From Karalla daura (Eukaryota; Chordata; Actinopteri; Chaetodontiformes; Leiognathidae): a stretch of DNA of 64,000 nucleotides. The notes under the pieces were generated by a model. That model was not told the DNA's origin, did no database searches, and saw nothing but the letters and a program-made list of their open reading frames with translations. The stretch lies in contig CM055198.1 of assembly GCA_029224185.1 (NCBI GenBank), positions 6,824,210 to 6,888,209 on the forward strand, written 5' to 3'. Position 1 is the first letter of the stretch; each line of letters starts with the position of its first letter. The translations under genes were made by a program, and so were the position numbers. Positions 25,755-37,884 of the stretch are shown piece by piece.

Positions 25755-27055
25755 GATCAGACGTTTCCTCTCAGCTCCTATTTCTCTGACGCGACACTTT
25801 CTAAATTTGACGGCTGACAGCGATCACTTTGTGAGCCTCGCCCCCGTGCCCACGGTGTCTCCCTCACTTCGCACACACACCTCCGGCTGGAAACGATACC
25901 GTGGAATGAAAATGAAACACCCTCAACAATCTAATACGACCTGCTGATGTTAATGCTGTACAGCAGTGTGTAACCTATACGAAAATATCCGAGCACGACT
26001 GCAACAATGCCGTCGGACAGATTTTAGGGGACGTCCGGGTCGTGCCGCCATCACTGACCTTGTTAAAAAACAACTTTATCCTTGCCTATATAATAGCAAC
26101 TCGACAATACAGACGCTTCCTTTTTTGCACCTTGATACCCTGCAGCTCTCCGGTACTTAAAGGTGTGATGATTAATGACGGTGATGCTGATGGTAATGAG
26201 TAGCGGGTCTTTAGCTGAGCCCTTTTTCTTCCCTTCCTGTGGCTGGCATCTGCCCACCTTCCACACGCCGACAGAAAGGAGTCTTATCCCTGGCTGGAGG
26301 GCAGAGCAGGCATGGCTAATATATAGATCATATTCTTGGCACATCTTGAGAGGACTGAGAAGAATATAATAGCGGGAGCAAAAGTGGAAGAAAATGGAGT
26401 GTTTCCAGTTGCGACCAATCCTCGTGGAAAATTTGGGAAAACGCACGCGCGGTCTCTCTCGCTATCACGCCTGTAATAGAGAGCTGCAGCCAGCGTCTAA
26501 GCTCAGCGTAAATACTGGAAACAGGATGAAACTGCTGCCCAGCTCTGGCAGAAGCAAAACCACCATTCTGCTGCTCACAAATGTGCAGAGTGATATGGCA
26601 CTTCTTTGTTCACAACCAAGAATGGATGAATGAAAACAATCCCAGTCAAAATGAGAAATAAATGAAAAGTTCATCTTAAAAACCTTTAATACAAATGTAG
26701 TGGATTGAGTGTCAATTTTCCTGCACAATATTGTCTCACGTGTCAAGTATGAGGACAGTCGGTGCAAGGACAGGTTAATTTCATTTAGTCACATGAGACC
26801 CCTCAATAACTATATGGCACGCGCTCTTAATTCCATCTGGTGTTTGTTTGAACTTTCATCTTTAATAGGATTAAGGATATTATAAACACATTGCAGGCAG
26901 GGGGGGGGGTATTTTGTTTGCTCTAAAGTAAGATTTCAGGTTACGGCACGGTTGGAGAGGCACAAGCTGACCCGTCTATTGTGTTTCACCACTTGTACTG
27001 CACAGCCCTGACCTCTGTCTGTCTCATAAACGGGGGGGGGGGGCTCGAGAAACTT
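25755..27055. other. Unique non-coding block
   Basis: Short poly-G runs near 26900-26910 and 27031-27042. No exon or recognisable transposon. Confidence 0.45.
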
Positions 27056-27057
27056 TG

Positions 27058-27100
27058 GTGCGCGTGTGCGTGCGTGCGTGCATGCGTACGTGCGTGCGGG
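27058..27100. repeat. (GTGC)n degenerate tetranucleotide repeat
   Basis: GTGC/GTAC/GCGT units, alternating purine-pyrimidine throughout. Confidence 0.75.
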
Positions 27101-27870
27101 TATGTGTAAGGGCAAGCGTGGTGGGTCAGGGGAAGTCCAGGAGGGAGTGAAAGTGAGAGGTGAATGACAGGCGGCCTGGAGAGAGGCGTCCTGTGGCACG
27201 TCGTCGTTCCAGCGGAGCCATCAGCGCGCACTGATGCACTGTGATGTCTGAGCTGCACTCGCTGCGGCGTGATTTCCCAAGACAGATCACGTCCGAGGCA
27301 AGGTGCATCGCTTGGCGCCGCGAAGCAGCCTCTAAGGTGTTTAAAAAAAATAACAAAATCACGGCCGTCAGCATTCAGAGACTACTTCTCTTGCTGGAGC
27401 GTGTACTGGTGTGATGTCCGATCAATAGGTGGGGCAACAGCAACACAAAACAAACTTCCCCTGTGCCAGTATATAACACAGTGCAAACACTCTGGAAGTG
27501 TATCTAAGCAGGTACCCAAACTGATATTCGACTTGTTCTGAAATGGCACGATCAGACTGTTTGATGAAAGCAAAGATGTTGTTTTTTTACTTCAAAGGCA
27601 AAACATTCATGTTTTATTTGTGGACCTTAATCTTATCAATTAAAGTTTCAATGGAAAACAAGATTTTTACGCTTATATCTTTTCTGAGATAAAAGCCAAA
27701 TTGTCTTTCAACCTGGCTGCAGTCAGGACTGTTTTCTTTTCTTTTTCATTATTATCTCTGTAGTTAGATCAGTGACCACAAAAGAGTCTGTCCCCACAAG
27801 AAATACATGAGCTTATAGCCGACATACGTTTACATATGTTCTAATTGTGTGAATGTTTGTCCTCTGACAT

Positions 27871-28035
27871 CACGTATTATAGAACGTGTCACGTCATCAC
27901 TGCGCCACCATTACGTGTTCTAAAACGTGCCTCCACTCAATATGATCACTGAGCCTAGTCACGTCCCTAATTCTGGAGCGTGTCATCACCTTACTGTGTC
28001 TCACACTCTGGAGGTGATCTCATCATTGAGCCATA
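27871..28035. repeat. Degenerate 41-48 bp tandem repeat with ACGT cores
   Basis: Related units begin near 27871 (CACGTATTATAGAACGTGTC), 27912 (TACGTGTTCTAAAACGTGCC), 27960 (CACGTCCCTAATTCTGGAGC) and about 28002 (CACACTCTGGAGGTG). Each starts with an ACGT-type core, has a TTCTA/TTCTG-like middle and a GTGTCATCAC-like part. The last unit is the most decayed. It may be an old minisatellite. Confidence 0.5.
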
Positions 28036-28039
28036 TTGT

Positions 28040-29160
28040 GTGTAAAACGCATGATGTCACTCCGCATTTTCATATCTTCTATTCTAGGCTAGCATGTTGT
28101 TTTTCCAATTCAGTCATGTCAGAGTTCATTCAAACGACAGCATTTAGTGGCATAACCAGAGCCAATGTGTACAGACTTTGCTTCAGTTCACCTTGTTACT
28201 TTTCTGATTTCCATCACAAATTTTTAAAAACATATTTGCAGTAGGTGTTCAGCCCCTCTTTTCTCTCATATCCTCTCTTAAGCCTTCTACAAGCCTTAAC
28301 ACCTCCACGCCTGCCATCCTCTTAACTTCCCTATTGCTCCATTGTCCTCACAGCATATTATGCGAACTCTCATTACATGGGTGGTAATAGACTCTTCAGC
28401 ACTCAGATCCTCTTTATTATCTGTCAACTGTGGACTACATCTCTAAGCTGATTAGCCAGAGCTGTCTTTTCAGCATTTCAATTAGGAGCAGTTTGAATCG
28501 TCAAGCAGATTGCCTGCCTTATATTCATTACTGGTATTCTTAGTTCAAATACAGTAATCCAAGAAATACATTGCAACAGCGAGGATGAAAGAACCACAGA
28601 AGAATGACATCATGGCTGGTTTTAATGTCGGACTCACAGGGAAATGGTAAAAGTAGCTATTAACAGCAATCCAAAGCAATTTACAGCAGCAGAGAGGCAT
28701 GCAGTTTAAGAATGAATGGCCCAGCTGGCAATCATACTGCTGTCATGCACACGCATGCACATAGACACACATACCCACAGTTTATGGACTTCTTTACACA
28801 AGACAAACTAAATATTTCAGTATTTCAGGAATCATCATCGAAAGTGTATTAAAACCAAAAACGTGCCTTGAGGGGAAGATACACAGCCTCTATCCTCAAG
28901 ATGAATGCAGACAACAACCAGATGAGCTTTAGCTCTTGTGCAAGTTATCTTTTTCTAAGTGCCTTCTTCCAGCGGACTGTACATAAAATGGTGAGAGCTG
29001 ATAAATTTGTAATTCTGAGCAGCGTAAAAGAGCTGCCCAGCTCTTTGGGTGGCACGCAAAAAGCTGAACCGATAAGTGCCAGCGGGGACGCGAACACCTC
29101 CGTTCTTAATCTCACCACTGGACAGTTACTGTTTGTGTCGTTTCAGATGAGCTCTGAGGG
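28040..29160. other. Unique non-coding block
   Basis: Repeat-poor sequence without a supported exon. AT-rich, TAAT-containing sequence near 28370-28560 could be regulatory, but nothing in the sequence proves it. Confidence 0.4.
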
Positions 29161-29182
29161 GATGTGTGTCACCCAGAGGGGA

Positions 29183-29198
29183 GGGGGGGGGGGGGGGG
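29183..29198. repeat. Poly-G homopolymer
   Basis: A run of 16 G within a G-rich stretch (29177-29200). Confidence 0.85.
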
Positions 29199-29544
29199 TG
29201 TGTGTTTCTGTGGGCGTGGGATGGGGGGAGCTGGGAAAGAATCAGAGAGGGGGAAGTGGAAGAGGAGGAAATTGAGGGAGAATAGTGGATGGATGAGGTT
29301 GTGACTCCTGGTGCTAATGGATTTGGGTCGGATGACGAGGATATGATGTGTGTGTGTCTGCGCTGTGGGTGTGTACATGTGTCTGCGTGTGAGTGAGCGC
29401 TCATGTACATGTGGAATGTGTTATGTGATGTTAGCAGCCGGTGCGGCCCACGGAGCCTTCTCACAGGGGTGACCTGAAAATCCTGGGGATCAGAGCGAAG
29501 CGTATTATGGCCACTCATTACCAAAATGCATGCATGCAAGTGTT

Positions 29545-29815
29545 TTGGTGGCTTGGTGGTTAACACTGTCATCTTACAGGAAGAAGGCCCCTGGGTTTTA
29601 TTGCTTGGTCGGGCTGTGGGCCTTTCTGAGTGAAAATACAAATACAGAGAGTCTTAATGGCCCCTAGGCGTGAGTGTGAGAGTGAACCCAGTGTGTGTGT
29701 CCTGTGATGGACTGGTGACCTGTCCAGGGTGTATTCCTTGCCCTTTCCTGGAGATAGAGATCAGCAGATCCTTGCAACACATTGACAGTACAAATCAGGG
29801 GAGATGGATGGATGG
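29545..29815 (+). mobile_element. SINE-like repeat with tRNA-like head, diverged copy
   Basis: Starts with TTGGTGGCTTGGTGGTTAAC and ACTGTCATCTTACAGGAAGA, followed by CCTGGGTTTTATTGC (a decayed tRNA B-box region). It continues through TGGGCCTTTCTG, CCCTAGGCGTGAGTGTGAGAG, TGGTGACCTGTCCAGGGTGT and a GGATGGATGG tail. The parts are in the order of the common teleost repeat, with an internal deletion. Confidence 0.65.
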
Positions 29816-29829
29816 GATATTATGCAAAT

Positions 29830-32040
29830 ACTCAGGAAGACAAGGTGCGGGGGTGTATTGAGTAAACGGGAGGGGGGGGATGTGCCGCCCCCCCTTTCTG
29901 TGGCGCCACTGTTGGCAGTCGAGCCAAAATATGATGATCTCCCGGTATTATCAGTATCTGTTTAAGGTATCCGGCTTTATCAAATACCCACTTGACACAG
30001 GAGTCACCATCCTGTTTTATCATTCTGTCTCTGTCTGACTCTCTCGCTTTCATACACACAGACACAGACACAAATAGTCTCGCACGCACTAATCCGTCAT
30101 TGTTAATCCAGCAGTGCACTGGTACAGAGATGTGCCGTACACGGCCGGCAACACCATCGCCCAGGTGCTGCCGTCGTACCCGTCTCAGCACTATCTGACA
30201 GCGAGGATAAAACCTGTACCCAGCACGTCGTGGCAGACTGGGTTTCCCTCTGCGGAGACCACCGATGTCACTAGCATGCGAGTCTCTGCGCTAAGCGAAG
30301 TGTTGTTGTCATATCCTCCGTTGTACTCATTTGACAAAGAGCTCAGCTCCACTTAGAGCATCGGCGTACGAGACAAGGGCCGAGGAAAGGAGGGATATAC
30401 TCGTACACACTTGAGGGTTTCCGCAGCAAGTCATGTACCATTTGCCGGAGAACAACAGCAGCTGAGCAGTCGAGTCAAACGCCTTTTCCCTGGGCACTTC
30501 AGCGGTACTTGTAGGGGAAGATGAGAGCCTTCCGGATTTCATATCCGATTTTCCGGCCAGGCAGATTTCGGGTTGTGATTTGCGTCGCAAGACCTGAAAC
30601 AACTGCTGTTCTGTTATGCTGGTATATTTCTCTCTCCTCCTCAAAAACAACTTATGTTTTGATGTGAATGTGCATCTGAGAATAAAATAGTATGATAAAC
30701 TTTTCATCCCTGATCCTCAGATTCCACGTACAGCAACAGACCCTTCGGCTGTTAGTGAGTTCAAAGCTGCAGATACAATGTGAGGGTACAAAAAATGAAA
30801 ATAATATTTCAGAGGCTGTAGCAGGTGAAAACACTCATCCTAATCTAATAGACATTGAGCCAAAGGTTTAAATTAGGCTTACTAATGTTTATTTTTAGGA
30901 TGCTGTCCTGAACATTTTTCCCAGCAGAGGATTTACACATCACTAAAATGAGAGATTCCTTATGTTTTAACCCAATTTACTTAATCTCTAGTTTGAAACT
31001 AGCAAGTAGTTACTAGATGTTAAAAAATGAATGAATTACTAATGGAAGGTTCCTTTCAATCCTGAGGACGGGATTTAGTGGAAAAAAAGTGCACATATAA
31101 AATGTAGCTTAATGCATTTCTAATGGGCTGGATTTTTTAGGACTTTCACACTGGAAACCAGAGGGTATACATCTGTGCTCGGGAAGCCCAGATTAGGATT
31201 TGACAGCCTACGGAGAGTGGTTGTGTATTTGTGCGTGTACAGAGAGGGATGAGGAGCGAAACACTGACGAGTGCGGCGCGTAGATCCCGAGATTTAAAAC
31301 AAGATGGATGAAAAGCAAATATTAACAGGAGGCACGGGGAACTCATGAGGGAGGGATCATGTCAGAGTGGATGGGTGGAAAAGGGAATGAAATTAAGACT
31401 CGTGAGAAGGAACAGTTAGATTGCGGATGAGTGGGGGGAAAAGACGGACGCCAGAATAGGAATGGAGGAGAGGCGTCACAATGAAAAATATGCAGCTGCA
31501 AGGCATGACCATAAAATGCAGAGGAAACAAGAGGAGGAAATGCAATAGGAAACAAACCAGAGTGACAGATAGACGGAGAGATACTGAGCACTAAAACGTA
31601 GTAGAGGAGACAGCAGATGGCGGGGATTATTCTGGACTAAAATACTCTGGGATCTACAGAGGGAAGGCCGCAGACATAAACCGTTACAGACTCCATCTGC
31701 CAGAAATAGACCAAAAGAGCTGTAGGTCCACCACCGCCATAATGATCAAATCCTGCCTAGATGGCAAAGCCCAAAAGGGCTGTCATTCTAAACAACACGT
31801 AAATACTTAGACAGGACAGATGAAATGCTGTTAGGCTGCTGGCTTTAGTAAAATCAATGAGAGACAGTACATCTTACACTCACTGCTAATGGTATTTTTT
31901 TCTGCAGCAGGTGGAGATTGTATTTGATTATGGATAATACCACCCCTTTATGTTCACCATGATTAGGATAACAGGCTGCGCGCACTGCATGTGAGCTGCA
32001 AGTGGTCCACAGAGCGCCCCAGTAGCGCCTCTCTATCCAT
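29830..32040. other. Unique non-coding block
   Basis: No exon or RNA gene recognised. Open frames are unrelated to known families. Confidence 0.45.
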
Positions 32041-32069
32041 CCACACACACACACACACACACACACACA
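32041..32069. repeat. (CA)n microsatellite
   Basis: About 14 CA units. Confidence 0.9.
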
Positions 32070-32554
32070 GGACTGCAGACACAGTCGGATGCCTGCAGAT
32101 CATCACATTTCCTTCCACATGCAGTAAAAGCAAGAAATACAGAGAAAAGAACAGAATGTGTTTTTCTTTTACCTTTGCCTGTATGTAGATCAAACCTCGA
32201 ACCTGTAGGGGGCAAAAAGAAAAGGAAATATAATTGCAGTTGTGTTCTCAGTGAACGTAAGTGAGGCTGAGCTTGTCGCACAGTGGCACCGTCGCGCTGA
32301 TGAAGGCAATTTAAACCCAAATCAACAACATTAGCGTGTCTCCGTAGGCAGACCGAGCCCACGACATGCTCGGCTCCTGTCTGCAGCTTTTCTCAATGCT
32401 CCTCTGTAATTGTGTGTTGAACCGTGTCACTCAAGTCCTGTACTTTATGTTCCTGCAGCGGCAAGTGATAGTTAGAACGTTCTAGTGTCAGCTTTGATAT
32501 TAGGATGGAAAACATATTGACCTGTTCTGTGTGTATCTACGAAACAGAGACAGG

Positions 32555-32578
32555 GTGTGTGTGTGTGTGTGTTTGTGT
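32555..32578. repeat. (GT)n microsatellite
   Basis: About 11 GT units with one TTT interruption. Confidence 0.8.
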
Positions 32579-32584
32579 CTCTGT

Positions 32585-33148
32585 GTTATTGACTAATTAT
32601 CCACCCTGACAGGGGACAGTTAATTAAATCCTTCCCTGGCGCTCAGCGTAATTATTGTGCATGGATGCATATCCATAAAAAACAGCCAGGGCCCCGATGC
32701 ACAAACCATGTGATGTTTGCACATGCGGACTCTATGCACTTCTGTGACAGAGACAGACGCTCCTCTCTTGCATGTCTGCACACACACCGATGCTCGGATT
32801 GCCAACCGGTGCCGAATTTTTGCATCATCACCTTAATTGCCTCGCGAGTGTTTGCACAAAGAGACGGGACGTCTTTCAGTCACCGGCGGATTTTTCCCAT
32901 TAGCACGTGGGCCCAAACTTCATTTTCTGTGTCCGCCAGGCAAAATAAAAATCAGATGGCAGCTGGATGTGCCTCCGCTGACTTGCACCTCACAAGCTGC
33001 CAATACTATAAATATAGAAATATCGTCACAGCAATTGGCAGCAAATCAGCTTGTTTGACTTTTGCTCGAGGCTGGATGCAGGACAGTGGTATCAACAAAC
33101 ATCTCATATTTCACTGATGCAGTGATTAACAGAATATTGATTTCGTGA
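32585..33148. other. Unique non-coding block
   Basis: An open frame of 150 codons on the plus strand (32665-33117) shows no domain or splice context. I see no supported feature. Confidence 0.4.
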
Positions 33149-33150
33149 TA

Positions 33151-33412
33151 GGTGGCATGGTGGCTTCCGTGGTTAGCGCTGCTTCTTCACATCAAGGGAG
33201 AGAATGTTTCTCAGAGAACGTTTGCATATTCTCTGTGTCTGTGTGGGTTTTCTCCAGGTACTTTAGGTCTCTTGGACACTCTACACTGCCCCCAGAGTGA
33301 ATAGTCGGCATGCATCCAGTGGCGGACAAGAGACCAGTCCAGGGTGTATTCCCTGCCTTTGCTCTATGTGTGCAAAGGAAAGGGTTAGGGTTAAAAAAAT
33401 GGAGGGATGACA
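33151..33412 (+). mobile_element. SINE-like repeat with tRNA-like head, diverged copy
   Basis: GGTGGCATGGTGGCTTCCGT and GGTTAGCGCTGCTTCTTCAC give the head. GCATATTCTCTGTGTCTGTG, GGTTTTCTCCAGGTAC, GAGACCAGTCCAGGGTGTAT and an ATGGAGGGATGA tail follow in order. The B-box is largely lost. Confidence 0.65.
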
Positions 33413-33419
33413 GGTCACA

Positions 33420-34888
33420 GGTTTGGTAATGTTCACTGTCCACTCAGTGAGCTTAGCAGAAAACACTGATGATGGACTTGCATCATCATTTCGATACATG
33501 ATAAATAATGGATTGACTGCGAATTTGAATGAATGTTTTATACGCCTCCCAGTGCCAATCCGTGCCCACCAACGCTGCCAGTGCTCAATTCCCCAAATAA
33601 CATTTTCTCCCCAATTCCCTGAACCACTCTGCCCTCAATTACTGGTTTCCAGTGTGAAGCCTGGTGCACTTAAAGCAGCTCATGTCTGCTGGATGGCGGA
33701 CCTGTTCTCTGCTCTGTGTGTACGTGTGCTAGCAGATGCCTGCTGCATCTGCTGTCTGATAACAAGATCTGCTCGCTGCGACGGCCCGGCACTCACTGCA
33801 GATTGATCAGTGACAGTCTGCCGCGCTGCAGCCAGTGTTTTGAGATTTGCCCTCGATGGAAGTGCATTGAATGTTATCACCAGCGGCAAAAGCTTTTTGG
33901 AACCACTTGACAAGGCTTCTCCTGGGACAAACTTACATTCAACTTGCATGCATTTCTTCACCTTTCTAAAGAAAAAAATACTTGCTTACATACTTTAGTC
34001 GGACGCGATGATTTGTGAAACCACTCACCGCGTCAGCTTTTCATATCCTCCTCACTCTTTTCTGACTTTAATGATAAAACAATGCTTTATTGTTGTGCAC
34101 AGAAGCTCCTTTCACAGACTTGTGAAATCCTTTGATTCCGTCAGGCTGACCAGAAACTGGCCACCCAGGCTAAAGGAGCCTTTAGAAACAACAGGCACTG
34201 CTGTGGCATACAAATAAGCCTTACAGCTACTGAAACACAAAAACTTGCATGCTGCTGTTTTCAACAACAAAATCATAACTAGGTTTTCCAAAAAAATTTT
34301 AATAAAATGCGCACAAAATATATTCTGGCACAGGCTAAAATCCCATTCAGCCATGTCGTAAACACCCTTGTGTATTCTTCCTGATGATGCCTATTTGGCA
34401 CACGTCATGCTTCAGTGTTGCTATTTTGTGTAGCAATGCAAATAGCATTTTGGAGCGAGCGGAGTCCCTATAGTCTGAAAAACATATAGTCACGCACTGG
34501 CTCAGTGGAGAATCCAATTACAACCCTGAGATATGTGACACTATGAACATCAGCTGGCCAAACTGAGCAGAAAAAAAGGTATGCCTGTTTAGCTATATCT
34601 ACACTTACAAATTTCATTCCAAGTCCACTAAAGGTTCTCAATGATGCGCACGGTCATAATCGTCCATGTTTTCCACCTGAGCTGCTGCTGTGGGCAGGCG
34701 TGTGTTCGCCTGACTGACCCTGTTCACCGGCTGACGCTCATCAGCAGCCTCCTCGCTCTACCTGCCACATACAGCTAAAGTGTTCTGCTCTCGGAGTCGG
34801 AGAGGAACAATCATTTCGTCAGTTGTTAAGCAGCGGTGCCTGACCACTCTCATTCAAATGGGTCTGCCAGCTGGAGCAAAGCCTCTTG
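33420..34888. other. Unique non-coding block
   Basis: No exon supported. The segment near 34420-34490 (GCAATGCAAATAGCATTTTG, then GAGCGAGCGGAGTCCC) resembles a motif I associate with teleost dispersed repeats, but it is too short to assign. Confidence 0.4.
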
Positions 34889-34889
34889 G

Positions 34890-34898
34890 GAGAGAGAG

Positions 34899-34954
<56 letters not shown>
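34890..34954. repeat. (GA)n microsatellite
   Basis: About 32 GA units with one CGA interruption near the start. Confidence 0.93.
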
Positions 34955-34956
<2 letters not shown>

Positions 34957-35130
34957 GGTGGAGGAATAACAGAGAAAAACAAGCACAATGTTATTTTAAG
35001 AGTTAATGTACCTGACATAAAGAAAATGTCCACACGTCTGATTGTGAATTATGCAAATGTACAGGAGCCTGAATGGAGCAGCAGCACTGGGGTGAATCAC
35101 AGTGAACAATGGGGTGATGGAAGTGTTTTG

Positions 35131-35675
35131 AAAGGAGACATATTATGCTAATTTTTCCTTCTTTGACATGGTTTCTTGATGTCTGAATGTAATGTTGCCT
35201 GTTTTCTGGTCAGTACTGTTCTGAATGCTCAGTTTTACGCACCTGTCCCTTTAAATGCTAATGAACTCTGTACAGTATGCCCCGCCCACCTCTTCCTGCC
35301 AGGCAGAAAGGCGTCACGTGACCATGGCAACAGTTGAGTGTGGGAGAGAAATGGCTGCCGGACAACAAACTGTCCATGTTTGAGCCGTTTGGGTCGCTTG
35401 GATTTCACGGTGGGCATTGTAGCCGTGGCTGTCGCATGCGGCTGAGGACAAGAAAATGGCAGCTCCTCAGTTTAGCAGCTGAGGTGTAGGGCGCGTGCAT
35501 AGGAGGCGGAGCTATGCAAATCAACCTCCTTGTTATGTAACAAGGAGACAAAAATCGAGACAGCTCATTCAGCGACATATGAAACTGATGCTTAAGGTGT
35601 CAGGAGGCGCTCCATATATGCAAATATACATTCAAAGGCAATGAAAAAGTCACTTTTGTATAATATGCCCCCTTT
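35131..35675. mobile_element. MITE-like non-autonomous DNA transposon, about 545 bp
   Basis: The left end reads AAAGGAGACATATTATGCTA and the right end in reverse complement reads AAAGGGGGCATATTATACAA, 16 of 20 bases matching as terminal inverted repeats. The interior has no protein-coding domain. GACATATTATGC-type ends occur in a MITE-like family abundant in teleost genomes. I could not find a clear target-site duplication, so superfamily (for example hAT or another DDE group) is left open. Confidence 0.65.
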
Positions 35676-35679
35676 ATAT

Positions 35680-37540
35680 GAAAGAAGTGACATCTTAAAG
35701 CAAAAAGCAAAAAAAGAGCAAAAAAGCACACAAAAGAGCAAAAATAAACACTGAACATGTGATAACAGGCCTTACATTTCCCTGCCTGGATGCCATTAAT
35801 CTCTCCCTTTCCTTCACTCTAAAAGGGTGTGATTAGTCACTGCGTGAGTCTACCCCGAGCAGGTTGAATTTAATCTCGACCTCTGAGGCACTTTACGGAG
35901 AATTTCAAACCATTACACAGGCTCAACAACTGCCGGCTGCCAAGCACCTACGAGGGAATGTCAGTTTCCATGGAGACCAAGCCACCCCAGCTGCCCCCCA
36001 CCCCCTACTCTCACCACAAGTAAAAATGGCAAAAACCAATTGGCAGACACGTATCAAAAGTCTCTGCAACTTAGCCTCATATGCCATCTTGGCCTTACTC
36101 TTTCTGTTTCGACATCCCTGTGTTGAGTCAACCTTTGGATACTTGTTCACAGTTCAAACTTCTGCGGCTGTGTTGGCTCCCCTTGTTGTTCATTCACATT
36201 TGCATTTCCCTCAACAGCTTTCCTCAGAGGCATTCGCGGATATTAATGCAAACATGGATACATTTAGTAAGTAAATTTAGAAACGCCCTGAGCTGACAGC
36301 AGATGGGACCCATTAAAATAACGGTTATGAGGTTGGATGTAGCTTGACAGCATCAATATTTTGAGACATTAATGGTTGTTTTAGAAAAAAAAAATACAAC
36401 TTAATGTATGCCAACTGAAAAAAACCAGTTGCTCTCCCCTGTTACTAGTAAAAAAATTGAAGAATGCAAACAATTTTCTATTTATAGCTCTTAACATTTT
36501 CAAAAAAGAAAAGTTATAATAGGAGTGACTCCAAATGTGAAATCAGTAAACAGCATCCCATCAGGGTAGACACCGTTTTTTAATTGGCACATTGAAACAA
36601 ACAATGCGGTGATTCTGCTAAAAAATCCCATTTAACCTCTGCAGAAGATCAGTTAAGAGTGGTTTAAGTGAGGCTGACAGTGAGGCTGACAGTCACAAAT
36701 GGAGGAACAAATCACCCCTGGAATCCAGGAGTCGTATCCGTATTGCTACGTAAGGACACACTGCTGGTTGTTTGACCAAGAGAAGAGCACTAGACCAACC
36801 TGGAGCATGGAGATATGGGAATACAATCACATTCAACCAGGGAAACAAAGAAACGCAATGGTAGGAAACAAAAGAACCCACAACACACAAACAGGACATG
36901 GCAAATACGGGAACACAGGACATGTGAGCAGGTAAAATGATCGAACTATCAAAAAGATTCAACGGTATAAACCAGGACATGCAAACCAACAAAACACTCT
37001 GCGAACTCTGCAAACGAGCACCTTGTTTATGTAGAAGTAGAAGAAACAATAAAACAACCATATGAAATAGTCTTTCTCTTGTTCACACAGTGTTCTACAA
37101 ACACACACAGGCATGCTTATGTTGTGATTCATAAAAATCACAGACTTTTATTACTGTCATTACTAACGGCTATTTGTTTTCTCGTTTTTCATTTTCTAAG
37201 AGCTGCATGATCGTTCTGATTCGTTTAGAAACTGAGGTGGAGGCGCAGGAACAAGAAGTCATAGTTCGTTGAAAACTGAAATCGTTAATGGCCCTTAAAC
37301 TAGAAACATTCTCCAAACTGCAGACCGAGTTTAAATCGAATAATTGTCCTCAGACCCAGTCCTGTTGGCTCTCTCCAGTTTTTGCTTCCACTCAATTCGC
37401 CCGGCTTTATTCTCCTGCTGAGAGCGCGCTGATACGCAATAAAACAAATCACTCTGGGGCGCCTTTTGTTTTGCCTGCAGATTTTATTGCTAAATATTTA
37501 ATTGCAGAAAGACATAAAAAAAAACCTTTAGATTCTCGTG
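35680..37540. other. Unique non-coding block
   Basis: A-rich GCAAAAA-type degenerate repeats near 35698-35750 and a short direct repeat (GTGAGGCTGACA twice, about 36668-36692). No exon recognised. Confidence 0.45.
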
Positions 37541-37544
37541 ATGA

Positions 37545-37860
37545 ATCAAAGCGCACGAAAGCGTGGCAGCGCAAAGTAAAGGATCGAACGCCATTGCGGC
37601 GTTACTCGTCCGCCTTGCTCACAGCTCCACTTCTCTGGGAGCAAAGGAAGCGAGCTCCTCGGCGGACGCTGAAGGCGGACGGCTTCGAGGAGACAAACGT
37701 GCGTCTCTCCCCTGCCCCGAGGCGAACGTGCGCTCGGCTCCTCCTGCTCAGCCGGGGGACGCTCACCAGGTAGCGAGCGGCAACGCTGGAGCGAGCGCGC
37801 CCAAACCGGCTCCCTCAGGAGGCGGAGCGTTCCTTCGAGCCACGCGAACGGCGCCTTTGC
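37545..37860. promoter_or_regulatory. CpG-rich segment inside the presumed intron
   Basis: CpG dinucleotides are far denser than in the flanks (GCGGCGTTACTCGTCCGCC, GGTAGCGAGCGGCAACG, GAGCGAGCGCGCCC). It ends abruptly at a TATATATATATA run (37868-37880). Both strands carry sizeable open frames (plus 37288-37773, minus 37546-38172) that match no known family and are expected in stop-poor GC-rich DNA. It could be an intragenic promoter or simply GC-rich intron. Confidence 0.35.
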
Positions 37861-37884
37861 AAGAAAATATATATATATAAAACA

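Noticed and set aside
37288..37773. A 161-codon plus-strand frame ending near a donor-like CAG|GTAGCG
   Set aside because: No similarity to a known family. Its second half overlaps the CpG-rich segment in the opposite sense to another long frame, which points to composition.
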